From the IMG/VR virus record IMGVR_UViG_3300018067_000008, positions 1 to 47,642 of that record: 47,642 nt of DNA, one strand, 5' to 3'. Below are positions 1-7,566 of this stretch, piece after piece (the first letter of the stretch is position 1; each line of letters opens with the position of its first letter). This DNA is from a virus. Under the pieces are notes generated by a model. The model did not search any database. It was given only the letters and a program-made list of their open reading frames with translations, and had not been told where the DNA came from. The translations under genes were made by a program, and so were the position numbers.

Positions 1-498
1 ATTGCCCGGACCAGGGAACGACAATTCAATAAACTCATTCAGTGTCAGAGGCCCAGAAGCACTGATCAGGAAACTCACTGTATCCGTCGGTCCGAACTGA
101 GGGGGATTCGCACCCGTGCTGAAGTTGAGACGGAAGTCGAAGTAACCGTCCCCGTCGGCCCGATATGCATTCACACCACGGTCAACGCTTTCAAATGCGC
201 CGCCCGTCGTATCGTTGACCAGTGCAAAGGTCACGTCCAGCGGACTCAGCGCCGGGTTCAGGTTGAAATAGACGGCGTCGATACTGGCTCCATCCGCACC
301 AAATGCTGCGATGAGAGTCAGCAGTAGATCACCGCCACCCGGACTATCTGACAATCGCCCCAAGAGCGTGCCCGTCGTGGGTGTCGTGCCGAAGTTGGTA
401 GTGAACGCGAAGTCAATAGCCGTCGCCTGAGCGGGCTTTGCTCCCATCAATACTGCGCCCATGAACAGGGCGACTGTCGCAGCTTTCCACTTTTTCAT
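1..498 (-). CDS. PEP-CTERM protein, N-terminal part (runs off the window start)
   Basis: Starts at an ATG at 498 and stays open to base 1 (166 codons). The N-terminus is Met-Lys-Lys-Trp-Lys, then a hydrophobic core and an Ala-Lys-Pro-Ala-Gln-Ala cleavage-like site near residue 25, which is a standard Sec signal peptide. The rest is Gly/Asp/Thr/Phe-rich, soluble and beta-sandwich-like. The last residues (LTLN...PGPGN) match the start of the open frame at 47374-47642 on the same strand and in the same frame, so on a circular genome the two pieces would make one protein of about 235 aa ending in a PEP-CTERM anchor. It lies just downstream of the tail genes. The role is unknown; a protein sorted to the host envelope, for example for superinfection exclusion or adhesion, is inference. 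Confidence 0.75.
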   Translation of the reverse strand, partial: MKKWKAATVALFMGAVLMGAKPAQATAIDFAFTTNFGTTPTTGTLLGRLSDSPGGGDLLLTLIAAFGADGASIDAVYFNLNPALSPLDVTFALVNDTTGGAFESVDRGVNAYRADGDGYFDFRLNFSTGANPPQFGPTDTVSFLISASGPLTLNEFIELSFPGPGN

Positions 499-529
499 TT
501 GATTCTCTCGCTCTAAATCGTTGACCCAA

Positions 530-1855
530 CTACCCTCGACGTCCGTGAATGATGTATGCTTTCATTGCATCCTGTCCACCTCCTGGAAGATCCATACTCT
601 GACCCTGATCGAACGAAGTCGGTAATCCATTAACGGGTTGAAGCGTTAAGGGATCATAAACGATTACATCATGGAGTGGATAAGATGCAGTCATACGCGC
701 ATGACCACGAACTCCACACGGCATCTGGATAATGCGCCCATCAGGTGCAAGTGCTGAATACGCTTTATTCACGCCGTCGCCATGATCTCCTTCCCAGTGA
801 TTATGCGGCTGGAAAGGAGCTACTGGATTCGGAGGTTGCCACTGTGTATTCGCCACAGTCCAGTTCGGAACGCCTGCTGGAATCAAATCAGCGACATTAC
901 GAATTGCATCGAGGATATTGTCGATGTTGGGAATCTCCCAGAAATTATCCTCTCGTGGAATTGTAGCGTGCGGTAATCCAACTCCTGTCCCAGAGTGAAA
1001 TACGAAGATTGGAGCGCCACACATGATGGAGACAGCTCGCAACATCGCAAGTTGCAGTGGATTCGTGTTCTGGCTTACACTGGAACCTGGACCCGTAGGC
1101 TCCCAATTCGCACCAACGAATGGTCTATCGTTGTGATGATCATAGCCCTGACGCACGTCACGCCAACCATAATCAGCACCTGAGTTACGTGCAAGATGTC
1201 GAATATAGACATCGAGGTCGTGACTACTGAGTGCCTCGTAGATTTCTTCGATTTCATCCTCATCGCCTGGCGTTGAAAGAGCCAGTAGATTCGGGATGAC
1301 TGCACCCATCTCGTCTGCCATATCAATGAGTTCCTGTAGTGGATCGCCACCATTGGAATACTCATTCTCCATCTCGCAACAGAGCACCTTATCGACGCGA
1401 CCATCCTTGATAATACTGGCGACTTCTCTAGCAAGCCACATATGATCGACGTTAGTGCCTTTTCCACGTAACGTAATCCCACTGCGAATCCCGACACTAT
1501 ACGCGTAATCAATGTCTTTTCGCAGCGTATCATGCCACCAGGATTGATTCTGTGGGTCAAGCGTCATGTCGAATCCATTGACCATAGGCCAACTGACTTC
1601 GGTTAGAGGACGCTTGAAGTTGAATCCTTTCCCGGCCATGTATTCGAGATTTGCCTTGTATCGGTCCCACTGCTCATGGACATACTGCATCGACGACATG
1701 TATGTGAATCCGAGCGGATAGAACTCACCAAGATCATCATAGACTACACGGCCATGACGTCGAACGAGACCACTCCTCGACGTTACAGGTTTTGATGGGG
1801 CAGTGCCTTTGACATCCGATGCAAAGAGTAGAAAATGGCCTGGATCAATCTTCAT
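530..1855 (-). CDS. Glycoside-hydrolase-like tail protein (TIM-barrel type, tentative)
   Basis: 441 aa. The sequence has the feel of a clan GH-A glycosidase. An early segment (residues 46-95) has Phe-Tyr-Pro-Leu-Gly and many aromatic residues. A Glu-Asn-Glu motif at residues 163-165 resembles the acid/base Asn-Glu at the end of strand 4, and an Asn-Trp-Glu at 250-252 could bring a second acidic residue. There is no signal peptide. It is the last of a chain of overlapping tail genes (its start overlaps the stop of the gene at 1852), so it is probably a virion-associated depolymerase or receptor-binding component that acts on host surface glycans. It holds two isolated HxD triplets (HND near residue 241, HGD near the C-terminus). 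The family assignment rests on motif spacing only, and the catalytic nucleophile is not certain. Confidence 0.55.
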   Translation of the reverse strand: MKIDPGHFLLFASDVKGTAPSKPVTSRSGLVRRHGRVVYDDLGEFYPLGFTYMSSMQYVHEQWDRYKANLEYMAGKGFNFKRPLTEVSWPMVNGFDMTLDPQNQSWWHDTLRKDIDYAYSVGIRSGITLRGKGTNVDHMWLAREVASIIKDGRVDKVLCCEMENEYSNGGDPLQELIDMADEMGAVIPNLLALSTPGDEDEIEEIYEALSSHDLDVYIRHLARNSGADYGWRDVRQGYDHHNDRPFVGANWEPTGPGSSVSQNTNPLQLAMLRAVSIMCGAPIFVFHSGTGVGLPHATIPREDNFWEIPNIDNILDAIRNVADLIPAGVPNWTVANTQWQPPNPVAPFQPHNHWEGDHGDGVNKAYSALAPDGRIIQMPCGVRGHARMTASYPLHDVIVYDPLTLQPVNGLPTSFDQGQSMDLPGGGQDAMKAYIIHGRRG

Positions 1856-3030
1856 TCGAGTGTCTCCGCTGCCGGGAGCACGTAAACGAGCGGCCCTCGA
1901 TCCTCTCCATCACGCTCTGCGATGAGACAGCCTTTGCCTTTCTTGAATGATTCCCAGGCTCCACCCGGCGTGTCACGTTCCTCAAGAGATCCGTAAGGAG
2001 TGACGCATAGCCATTTACCGTTCGGTTTTTGAACACTTACCGTGCCGTTGCCGTTGTCATGTTCAGTTCCGGGGAGAAAACCATCCATGACTTTGCCGTA
2101 AGCCTTTAGCATTTCATCGTCCTCTTCTACTGGTGGAGGCACATCATTGTGTGGCGGCACGTCATTATGCGGCGGCACATCGTTGTGCGGAATATCATTG
2201 TGCGGAGGAGGTGCATCATTATGCGCAACCGGAGGAGCGAGGTTAACTCGTGGCATTGAGAAATCGACATCGAATGCCCGCACCTCCCCAGGCTGTTCTC
2301 CCTCTCCACTCGACAGTGCGAAACGCAATACTCCATTGGCAAGAACACGTCCATTGTGCCAGCAGTTAACGCCTGCCGGTGAGATCGTGTATCCATAGAA
2401 GGAGCTTATCGGATGGAGAACAACTCCTGCCTCCTCGCAGAAGTATGAGACCCACCAACGACCATCAATCAGGAACGCATGTGGGAACCAGGCGCGTCCA
2501 ATCTGACTTGGCTGTGGGATTCCAAACACATGAATGATCCCACTTTCACACCAGATTGCACGCCTGTTACCAACAAGCATTAAATCTGATGCATGTCCAT
2601 CTGTAATCTTCCACTCAGATTCATCAGGTTCATGCGCGATACTTGGGCCGTTGCTGTGGTAAAGTGGCTTATAACCAATTGTGCCATCAGCTCCAACGCC
2701 AAGAAGTCCAGCCCTAGGACGATTAAAACCCTTAAAGGAGTAAAGTCCCGTTCCATTGAGCCATGCTGCCCAGATGCTTCCATCCGCGTAGAGTGCATTC
2801 GCTCCATATCCATAATACGGATCGTTTGAATCTAGGATAGCACGTTGCCGCTGCTTTGTCAACTGATCGTAGAGAGATATGACCCATTCATTCTCTCCAT
2901 CAGCAAAGAAGGCAATGTCATCATTAGCCCATCCACCAGCCGCACCTTGTGAAAATGGGACGTTATCAATGGAGACTTGCCCTCCACCAACCCCGTGTAG
3001 AATCTGTCCCCGACTGTTTATGCTCGACAT
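1852..3030 (-). CDS. Tail protein with His-Asn-Asp repeat linker
   Basis: 392 aa. The first ~260 residues are rich in Gly, Trp and Tyr with recurring short blade-like segments (for example ADGSIWAAWLNGTGLYSF and IDGRWWVSYF), which suggests a beta-propeller or similar binding domain. Next comes a linker coded at about 2127-2226 with five HND triplets separated by Pro-rich spacers, then an acidic stretch and a ~85-residue C-terminal domain starting Met-Leu-Lys-Ala-Tyr. It overlaps the methyltransferase gene upstream by 13 bases and the glycosidase-like gene downstream by 4. The HND linker puts it in the same repeat family as the HxD protein and the radical SAM enzyme of this operon. It is probably a fibre or receptor-binding subunit, and possibly a second target of the modification enzymes. 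No named family is recognised. Confidence 0.7.
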   Translation of the reverse strand: MSSINSRGQILHGVGGGQVSIDNVPFSQGAAGGWANDDIAFFADGENEWVISLYDQLTKQRQRAILDSNDPYYGYGANALYADGSIWAAWLNGTGLYSFKGFNRPRAGLLGVGADGTIGYKPLYHSNGPSIAHEPDESEWKITDGHASDLMLVGNRRAIWCESGIIHVFGIPQPSQIGRAWFPHAFLIDGRWWVSYFCEEAGVVLHPISSFYGYTISPAGVNCWHNGRVLANGVLRFALSSGEGEQPGEVRAFDVDFSMPRVNLAPPVAHNDAPPPHNDIPHNDVPPHNDVPPHNDVPPPVEEDDEMLKAYGKVMDGFLPGTEHDNGNGTVSVQKPNGKWLCVTPYGSLEERDTPGGAWESFKKGKGCLIAERDGEDRGPLVYVLPAAETLE

Positions 3031-4379
3031 GCACTTTCCTTTCTGGATTTGACTAGCGTTCCTTTAGCTACTCCACCAGATGCAGTGCATACGACATCAA
3101 AGAAGCCTGGAATTACAAATTCTTTTGAGTTGCCGTAGTCATAAAAAATGACATATTCGCAATTGTCATGCAGTCTGATGAGAACTTTCCCGACAGCTTC
3201 ATCACTCACGTCATCGAATCGAGCAGTGGAAATGAGAGCCAATCCGTATGGCCCATCCCAGTAGTGATCGTCGAAAATCGAACAATTGAAGATAGATGCG
3301 TCCTTAAATCGACGAGAAGTTGCAGCAAATCTATCCTCATCGCACTCAACGCCACATGGAATCATCCAAGGAGTGTTCTTAACTATCTTCTTCAAGAGAA
3401 GACCATTTCCACATCCCAGGTCAAGAACTTTCGCTTGAGTGAAATCAGCTCTAGTTGATAATCCGAGGAGGGCGTTGTGTGCTTCCCTTTGAGTTTTCTC
3501 AGAGGTAAATCCATTATCGGTGAAGTTATCAATTCCCTGAAAAGCGAGACGCTTTACTGATTGGAATGGAAATTCGGTTCCAGTCGCACCTTCCTCTGGA
3601 TATCTGTCTGAGTTGATGTCGATAACCATCTTCTCTGCAAGCGCGGTCGTTGAACTGATAATCTTCACAATTGGAGTCGTTACGATTGCAATTCCGTGAA
3701 GAGAACTCCATCGAATCGGCCAACGCAAGATCTCCTCAAGCCAGTCTATCTCCTGAGTTAAACCAAGATCGAGTCCAACTGCGATTAGATTTTGAGCAGT
3801 CGCAACTGTATTCAGACACCTAAAAGAGCATGGAAGATGAGAAACTGCACGAACTCCGAGATGTCGTAGAAGAATATTACATTCGTAATACTTATCGTGA
3901 CCCTCGTTACTCATCACTGGAGTGAGATCTCGGTATCCTTTATCGACCCAGTAATGCTCGAAGAAATCACAACAGCACTGAGGGAAGCCGAGGAGAAGAC
4001 CCATTGCTGTGTTATTGCTTTTCTGATAGAACTCTAGGAAGCTCTGAACAGCATCTCCCCTTCCAATGGCAATTCGATAATTCCACGGTTGTCCAGGCTG
4101 AACTGGAATAGTTGCATTGGAGTAGACCTGAGATGCACCCTGTCTATCAAGAGTTACACAAACAAGTCTATGATGTGTTGCCCATTGAGATAGAGTTGGA
4201 TACTCCTCAGGAGTGCAAGACTGCAAAGTAACGAACTTTGTTTTCCTGAGAGCTGCTTCTCTCTCAATCCTTATCCATGCATGAGAGATTGCCTGAATCC
4301 TCGGCTCCCACACCTCGCGCGCACGGGGAGATGTCCAAACGATTCGTGTAAACTCGGGCAAACTAAAGTCCAGCTTCAT
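3018..4379 (-). CDS. PxCC-domain (DUF483-like) / SAM-dependent methyltransferase fusion
   Basis: 453 aa, two parts. Residues about 120-190 carry Gly-Phe-Pro-Gln-Cys-Cys-Cys-Asp-Phe-Phe (131-140) and later His-Leu-Pro-Cys-Ser-Phe-Arg-Cys (181-188), a Cys pattern I associate with DUF483-type domains of unknown function. Residues about 300-440 form a class I methyltransferase: motif I is VLDLGCGNG (318-326), followed by an acidic residue in CGVECDED and a core like other small-molecule or protein methyltransferases. It overlaps the radical SAM gene upstream by 17 bases and the repeat protein gene downstream by 13, so all are co-translated. Inference: the second tailoring enzyme of the HxD cassette, possibly methylating a His or Asp side chain. 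The substrate is unknown, and the PxCC domain could bind metal or the repeat peptide. Confidence 0.75.
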   Translation of the reverse strand: MKLDFSLPEFTRIVWTSPRAREVWEPRIQAISHAWIRIEREAALRKTKFVTLQSCTPEEYPTLSQWATHHRLVCVTLDRQGASQVYSNATIPVQPGQPWNYRIAIGRGDAVQSFLEFYQKSNNTAMGLLLGFPQCCCDFFEHYWVDKGYRDLTPVMSNEGHDKYYECNILLRHLGVRAVSHLPCSFRCLNTVATAQNLIAVGLDLGLTQEIDWLEEILRWPIRWSSLHGIAIVTTPIVKIISSTTALAEKMVIDINSDRYPEEGATGTEFPFQSVKRLAFQGIDNFTDNGFTSEKTQREAHNALLGLSTRADFTQAKVLDLGCGNGLLLKKIVKNTPWMIPCGVECDEDRFAATSRRFKDASIFNCSIFDDHYWDGPYGLALISTARFDDVSDEAVGKVLIRLHDNCEYVIFYDYGNSKEFVIPGFFDVVCTASGGVAKGTLVKSRKESACRA

Positions 4380-5598
4380 GTCGATTCTCTACCCAATTGA
4401 CTGGCGTATCGTTATGATCCCCATGACTATCGCCATGATCACTATCACCATGAGAATCACCGTGAGGACTATCTCCATGAGCGTCGGTTCCTCGATCTCC
4501 CGCCCAATTACCAAGGAGACGATTCTCCAGATCCTTGATTCGTTTCGGGTCTCTCGTAACTGACATGTTTCCAAGTTCTGATTCAATTCTCTTGAAGAGA
4601 GAAAACCAAAACTCACAGTGAACAGTTCGATTTCTCCAATCATGGTCGATTGCAGTGCCAGGACATTGCCCTCGACAGAGTGAAAAGAATCTGCAATCGG
4701 CACATCCACCGAATTCCTGAGGTGTATGATAAAGGGCCAGATAGCGTTCGAAACCGGGCGTGTCAGCTTTGACCCAGTTAACACCATCCTTATTTGTCCT
4801 GCCACAATTCGACCGCGTTCCATCCGGAGATATACCGTGAACAGCCGCCGTTGTCTGAGGATCGCAGTTATTCCAAATGCACGAAACTTTATTAGCATCG
4901 GTTTGACGCAATAATCTATGGATGTCCGTGAATGGCTGGAACTCAACCTTCCGTCTCTTAGACCATTCATAGATCTCAGTGAACGCATAGATCATTCGTT
5001 CATTGGACATGGCTAGACCATGAACATTCACTTCATCTTCGAGAACGTGAAGGTTGATCCATTTTATACCGATAGATTCGAGCGCTTCGAACCAGAGGAG
5101 CAGCTTTAGAATCTTTATCGGAGATCCTGCATTACCCGCATGAATCGTCACGATCAGTCCCGGCGGTCGTCCTTGAGCGCAAAGAGCTTCAATGGCCCGC
5201 TGAGTACGACGAGTCCCTTCATCAGTAGAAAGAACAGAATTACCGTGGCGATGAGAGTTAAGCTCACCAGGACCATCAATGGAGATACCGACCCCGACAT
5301 TGAACTCCTTAAATAGTTTAATGTGTTCATCGGTAATGAGAGTTCCATTAGTCTGTATAGAGTTGCGCCCAGACTTACGAAGTCCAAACTCGAAAACCTC
5401 CCGTAGATGTGGAATCCCTGCGAGAAGAGGTTCACCACCAAAGACGCAAAAGTCTCCACTTTCTTTCTCAAGCTGCGCTTTAGCTTTTGACCAGTCAAGC
5501 GGAACACTGATATTTCCGGCATCTCTCATGGGTTCTTGATAGCAATAAGTGCATTTGAGATTGCAGGAAACTCCGACCGGAAGATACTCTACAGACAT
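4363..5598 (-). CDS. Radical SAM/SPASM enzyme with C-terminal HxD repeats
   Basis: 411 aa. The radical SAM [4Fe-4S] motif CNLKCTYC lies at residues 12-19, a GGEP motif at 54-57 for SAM binding, and Asp/Gly-rich barrel strands follow. The SPASM-type auxiliary cluster region holds Cys 240, 245, 265, 299, 302, 308, 312 and 328 in the order seen in anaerobic sulfatase-maturing enzymes and peptide-modifying rSAM proteins. Residues 374-397 are six HxD triplets (five HGD, one HND), like the repeats of the adjacent gene. Start ATG 5598 overlaps the stop of the HxD protein gene by one base, and the end overlaps the methyltransferase gene by 17 bases. Family knowledge: SPASM enzymes mostly modify ribosomal peptides or proteins. 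Inference: the target is the HxD protein. An sulfatase-maturase role is less likely because no sulfatase is present. Confidence 0.88.
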   Translation of the reverse strand: MSVEYLPVGVSCNLKCTYCYQEPMRDAGNISVPLDWSKAKAQLEKESGDFCVFGGEPLLAGIPHLREVFEFGLRKSGRNSIQTNGTLITDEHIKLFKEFNVGVGISIDGPGELNSHRHGNSVLSTDEGTRRTQRAIEALCAQGRPPGLIVTIHAGNAGSPIKILKLLLWFEALESIGIKWINLHVLEDEVNVHGLAMSNERMIYAFTEIYEWSKRRKVEFQPFTDIHRLLRQTDANKVSCIWNNCDPQTTAAVHGISPDGTRSNCGRTNKDGVNWVKADTPGFERYLALYHTPQEFGGCADCRFFSLCRGQCPGTAIDHDWRNRTVHCEFWFSLFKRIESELGNMSVTRDPKRIKDLENRLLGNWAGDRGTDAHGDSPHGDSHGDSDHGDSHGDHNDTPVNWVENRHEAGL

Positions 5599-6584
5599 TA
5601 AGGACCTACGTAAACTGGCAAATCGTTGTGAGCTGAATCCGTGTGAGTTGCTGGGACATCGTTATGCGTGTCATCATGAGTGTCAATGTGAGCCGCATCA
5701 ATATGAGCAGCATCTCCATGACCTGAATCAATGTGACCATCCTCATGAACTCTATCGGAATGTGCATCTCCATGTCCCGAATCCGAGTGCGCTCCACCAT
5801 CTCCGTGATTGTCGACGTGAGCTACGTCGTTGTGCGAATCGTTATGTGAAATATCGCTGTGCTCATCCGAGTGAACGTCAGTGTGAGTATCTGCGTGAGT
5901 ATCACAGTGAAACCCATTAAACTGAGTGTCAGAATGATCCTGATGAAGCACAGGAAGCCCCTCAGGATTATAATACTGACAGTCATAATGATGCAGTATG
6001 ATTGGAAGATCACCATGCTCATCATTATGAAGATCCTCATGAGCGACATCAACATGAGTATCACTATGACCTACATCGCTATGCGTATCTGTGTGACCTG
6101 TATCATCATGATAATCAGTATGTGAATCACCATGAGGAACGTCGCTGTGAGTATCCTGATGACCGAAATCACCGTGGTAATCGTTATGCGCTGCATCCGA
6201 GTGTGGCGTATCGCTATGAGGCCCGTCAGAGTGCGTATCGGTATGAGTATCTGTATGCGGAACTCCAATACCATCGATGTGAGCTATGTCAGTGTGGGCT
6301 TGGTATTTATTCCCTACAGCAATCCAGCTCGCAAGATTGTTCTCAATCCACACTGAACCAGAGATTGAGCTAGGACGTGATCCTTGATTGACTCCAGCAA
6401 TCATGAACTCATAATCTCCATACTCACGAATATAATGGAGATCGTTACCCTCAACCCACGCAGAACCTGCTATCGCTACATTTGGACCGACAAGCGTGCC
6501 AGGATAATACCACTCAACACCAGAAGCATCGATGTAGTGGAAATCGTTAGCTTCAATCCACGCGGAACCGGGAAGTTTAGCCAT
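5598..6584 (-). CDS. His-X-Asp (HxD) repeat fibre protein
   Basis: 328 aa. Residues 1-95 hold three copies of a ~38-residue repeat beginning Gly-Ser-Ala/Val-Trp-Ile/Val-Glu and rich in Tyr, His and Asp. From residue 97 to about 322 the protein is dominated by about 45 His-X-Asp triplets spaced every 4-5 residues (patterns such as HTDTHSD and HSDTPHSD). One break near residues 195-225 has Tyr, Cys, Pro and Asn. His and Asp codons alternate freely between CAT/CAC and GAT/GAC, so the repeat is kept at protein level and is not a fresh DNA duplication. It sits between the fibre gene at 6584-7066 and the radical SAM gene, with one-base overlaps on both sides. Likely role: a fibre or adhesin segment whose His/Asp array binds metal or is modified by the neighbouring enzymes. 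No named family is recognised. Confidence 0.85.
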   Translation of the reverse strand: MAKLPGSAWIEANDFHYIDASGVEWYYPGTLVGPNVAIAGSAWVEGNDLHYIREYGDYEFMIAGVNQGSRPSSISGSVWIENNLASWIAVGNKYQAHTDIAHIDGIGVPHTDTHTDTHSDGPHSDTPHSDAAHNDYHGDFGHQDTHSDVPHGDSHTDYHDDTGHTDTHSDVGHSDTHVDVAHEDLHNDEHGDLPIILHHYDCQYYNPEGLPVLHQDHSDTQFNGFHCDTHADTHTDVHSDEHSDISHNDSHNDVAHVDNHGDGGAHSDSGHGDAHSDRVHEDGHIDSGHGDAAHIDAAHIDTHDDTHNDVPATHTDSAHNDLPVYVGP

Positions 6585-7066
6585 TAGCTCGTGGCAAACT
6601 TATCCACACCAACGGGGAGAACTAGCGCATCAGCGAAGTAACCGCGTCGGACTTTTGCACCGTTGCTCCCGAGATCATATGCTGCATTAGCATTGAATAC
6701 GATAGAGCAACTTAATGAGAGTCCACTTAGGTTAGCTACAGTTCCGCCTGAGATTACAACCGTATTCGAGTTCTGAACGCCCATCGTGCCAATGCCAAGA
6801 TTGACGCGAGCATTTGCTGCATCTTGAGCACCAGTCCCACCACCACTCACACCAAGGTAACGCTCGAGAAAAGCTCCAGGAACATCCCATTCCTGTAGTC
6901 TATATTGGCCGCCACCCAGACGTGCGAATCTGATAGATCCGATTGGTGGAGTTACAAGAGAAGCAGAATTCAAAAACATCGTCGCAACATCGACGTCACG
7001 ATCCTTCGCCTCATTAACGAAGACGTCATACTGCGTCGTGACGGTTGGATTTGCCCAGTTAGCCAT
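6584..7066 (-). CDS. Tail fibre protein
   Basis: 160 aa. The middle has the typical phage fibre segment Gly-Gly-Gly-Thr-Gly-Ala followed by Ala-Arg-Val-Asn-Leu-Gly-Ile-Gly (about residues 75-95). Alternating Ser/Gly/Val stretches suggest beta-structure, and the C-terminus resembles the Asp-Leu-Gly-Ser repeats of fibre stems. The start codon overlaps the end of a small coiled-coil ORF, and the stop overlaps the start of the HxD protein. It is probably the particle-proximal part of the receptor-binding apparatus, with the HxD protein as the next segment. Confidence 0.7.
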   Translation of the reverse strand: MANWANPTVTTQYDVFVNEAKDRDVDVATMFLNSASLVTPPIGSIRFARLGGGQYRLQEWDVPGAFLERYLGVSGGGTGAQDAANARVNLGIGTMGVQNSNTVVISGGTVANLSGLSLSCSIVFNANAAYDLGSNGAKVRRGYFADALVLPVGVDKFATS

Positions 7067-7217
7067 TCTTCTCTTTCAGTCTCGTAATCTCAGCAGCCAT
7101 CTCATCGATTTGTTTGTAGAGCTTGGCAATCTCCTGCTGCAGCTTGAACTTGATAAACTCTCGCTCTCCAATAAGAGTAAAAAGTTCTTCGGGTGAAGTC
7201 TCGATTTTATTCTCCAC
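7059..7217 (-). CDS. Small coiled-coil protein, GTG start
   Basis: 52 aa, GTG start at 7217. The sequence is charged and helical with heptad-like spacing in its second half (KLQQEIAKLYKQIDEM, then AEITRLKEK), so a short coiled coil is likely. It overlaps the stop of the upstream gene by 11 bases and the start of the fibre gene by 8, which fits the tight coupling of this operon. The function is unknown; a fibre assembly or trimerisation helper is a guess. Confidence 0.6.
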   Translation of the reverse strand: MENKIETSPEELFTLIGEREFIKFKLQQEIAKLYKQIDEMAAEITRLKEKNG

Positions 7218-7566
7218 TCGGAGTTTCCTCGACTACACCAGCCAGCACGTTCCAATCACTGTGGATCTGGGAACGAATGTCAGCGTCTCCCGATGCCGTC
7301 ACGGTCGCGCGCGCATCGAAGTTATATGACGTCTCAAATGCAACAAGATTGGGACGATTCACTAACCAGGGTGACGTTTGACTGGTAACTGCATCAAGGT
7401 TGAGCAGCACAGTTCGTCGTGCATACTCATCCCGCTCTTTATGATAAGGAGTCTCCGGATCTTCGCCAATGATCTCCCATGCTACTTGACTGAAAGCATC
7501 CTTCACACGACGTCGAAATGTCGGGTCATCAGCAAGAGCCTGTTGTGACGCAGAGTTATTCGCCAA
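7207..7566 (-). CDS. Conserved-looking phage protein of unknown function
   Basis: 119 aa, soluble, mixed alpha/beta, beginning with a helix (about residues 14-34, FRRRVKDAFSQVAWEIIG). It overlaps the fibre gene at 7556 and the small coiled-coil gene downstream. It resembles the small proteins often found beside podovirus fibre genes, but I do not recognise a named family. Confidence 0.7.
   Translation of the reverse strand: MANNSASQQALADDPTFRRRVKDAFSQVAWEIIGEDPETPYHKERDEYARRTVLLNLDAVTSQTSPWLVNRPNLVAFETSYNFDARATVTASGDADIRSQIHSDWNVLAGVVEETPSGE

Noticed and set aside
1075-1560. 161-aa ORF within the glycosidase-like gene
   Set aside because: Shadow frame inside a well-formed coding sequence.
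4363-5598. Sulfatase-maturing enzyme for a host sulfatase
   Set aside because: The SPASM pattern alone would allow it, but no sulfatase is coded and the enzyme carries HxD repeats linking it to the adjacent protein.
5598-6584. HxD region as a frameshifted or low-complexity artefact
   Set aside because: Starts and stops overlap the neighbours by single bases, codons vary, and the motif recurs in two other genes of the operon.
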